Assembly: GCA_963828625.1 (NCBI GenBank)
Contig: CAWHEX010000010.1
Coordinates: forward strand, 124,001 to 188,000
From: PALSA-894 sp963828625
Lineage (GTDB): Bacteria > Pseudomonadota > Alphaproteobacteria > Rhizobiales > Xanthobacteraceae
Direction of reading: 5' to 3'
Length of the DNA stretch: 64,000 nucleotides
The notes beneath the pieces are model-generated. The model did no database searches, was not told the origin of the DNA, and was given only the letters and a program-made list of their open reading frames with translations. The position numbers and the translations under genes were made by a program. This document shows, piece after piece, positions 63,679 to 64,000 of this stretch. Position 1 is the stretch's first letter, and each line of letters begins with the position of its first letter.

Positions 63679-64000
63679 TCACCCGAACGTCTTGCGCGGA
63701 TCGAAGGCGTCGCGCACCGCCTCGCCGATGAAGATCAGCAGCGACAGCATGAACGCGACCGTGAAGAAGCCGGTGAGGCCGAGCCACGGCGCCTGGATGT
63801 TGGCCTTGCCCTGCGACAGCAGTTCGCCGAGCGAGGGCGAGCCGGGCGGCAGGCCGAAGCCGAGGAAGTCGAGCGCGGTCAGCGTCATCACCGACGACGA
63901 CAGGATGAACGGCAGGAACGTCATGGTCGCCACCATCGCGTTCGGCAGCAGATGGCGGAACATGATGGTGCGGTTCGAGACGCCGAGCGCGCGCGCCGCC
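63679..64000 (-). CDS. yejE: Peptide ABC transporter permease YejE-like, C-terminal part
   Basis: The reading frame enters from the right edge (AARALGVSNRTIMFRHLLPN) and ends at 63679 with EAVRDAFDPRKTFG. The EAA-type cytoplasmic loop AARALGVS, MVATMTFLPFILSSSVMTLT and LDFLGFGLPPGSPSLGELLS are characteristic of the DppC/YejE permease branch. Only about 107 residues are in the window. The stop overlaps the possible GTG start of yejF, so the two are coupled. Confidence 0.9.
   Translation of the reverse strand, partial: AARALGVSNRTIMFRHLLPNAMVATMTFLPFILSSSVMTLTALDFLGFGLPPGSPSLGELLSQGKANIQAPWLGLTGFFTVAFMLSLLIFIGEAVRDAFDPRKTFG

Overview
The window is a high-G+C chromosomal segment (roughly two-thirds G+C by eye) of an alphaproteobacterium, most likely of the order Hyphomicrobiales (Bradyrhizobium/Xanthobacteraceae-like). 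The evidence is the block rpmH-rnpA-yidC-engB-argB, a DnaX of rhizobial type, a Caulobacter-style cpa/tad pilus locus, and a palindromic intergenic repeat that I recall as common in this order. No phage, insertion sequence, integrase or CRISPR array was seen.

Layout. 1-9587: a formate dehydrogenase region. One minus-strand run encodes a biotin/lipoate-ligase-like protein, four proteins of unknown-function families (DUF6505, DUF6352, DUF3305, DUF3306), a TorD-like chaperone fused to a Cro/YdaS-type DNA-binding domain, a tiny Tat-signal protein and the Cys-type molybdopterin catalytic subunit FdhA. A multi-cluster iron-sulfur protein is transcribed divergently. 9588-14815: a WD40-cytochrome c fusion, tRNA-Arg(ACG), an orphan sensor kinase, and a flavin disulfide reductase paired with a TVP38-type membrane protein. 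15138-25416: rpmH, rnpA, yidC, engB, argB, a B12-binding radical SAM enzyme and small exported proteins. 25504-33565: lysine/peptidoglycan precursor genes (dapD, dapE), RNA and translation genes (Nudix hydrolase, truA, fmt, def) and transporters. 33666-40633: rmuC, ampG, recR, ebfC, dnaX, SRP RNA and a HIT protein. 40694-45548: nudC, a PfkB kinase, and a small sulfur cluster (YeeE/YedE transporter, a 52-residue Cys-rich protein, double-rhodanese sulfurtransferase) beside a divergent Lrp-type regulator. 45584-58207: a complete Flp/Tad pilus locus. 58344-64000: an M17 aminopeptidase, MarR regulator, NlpC/P60 peptidase, 2-hydroxyacid dehydrogenase and a peptide ABC transporter (yejF, yejE) running off the right edge.

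How the genes work together. YidC, RnpA and L34 form the usual membrane-insertion/RNase P/ribosome block. Fmt and Def act at the two ends of formyl-methionine metabolism. DnaX-EbfC-RecR is the standard replication/repair block. The tad genes supply pilin, prepilin peptidase, secretin, ATPases, inner-membrane platform and pilotins of one machine. The fdh accessory cluster is the least understood part and the best candidate for undescribed biology: seven or more genes packed with 4-nt overlaps around a periplasmic formate dehydrogenase, including a ligase-fold protein that seems to lack the catalytic lysine and an iron-sulfur protein whose N-terminus resembles HdrA.

Quality warning. About 25 genes, including ones expected to be essential (dnaX, def, dapE), are split by single-base shifts. 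Most are +1 insertions that lengthen a short G or C run. This looks like residual sequencing error rather than gene decay, so I annotate each as one CDS spanning the shifts and give their approximate positions.
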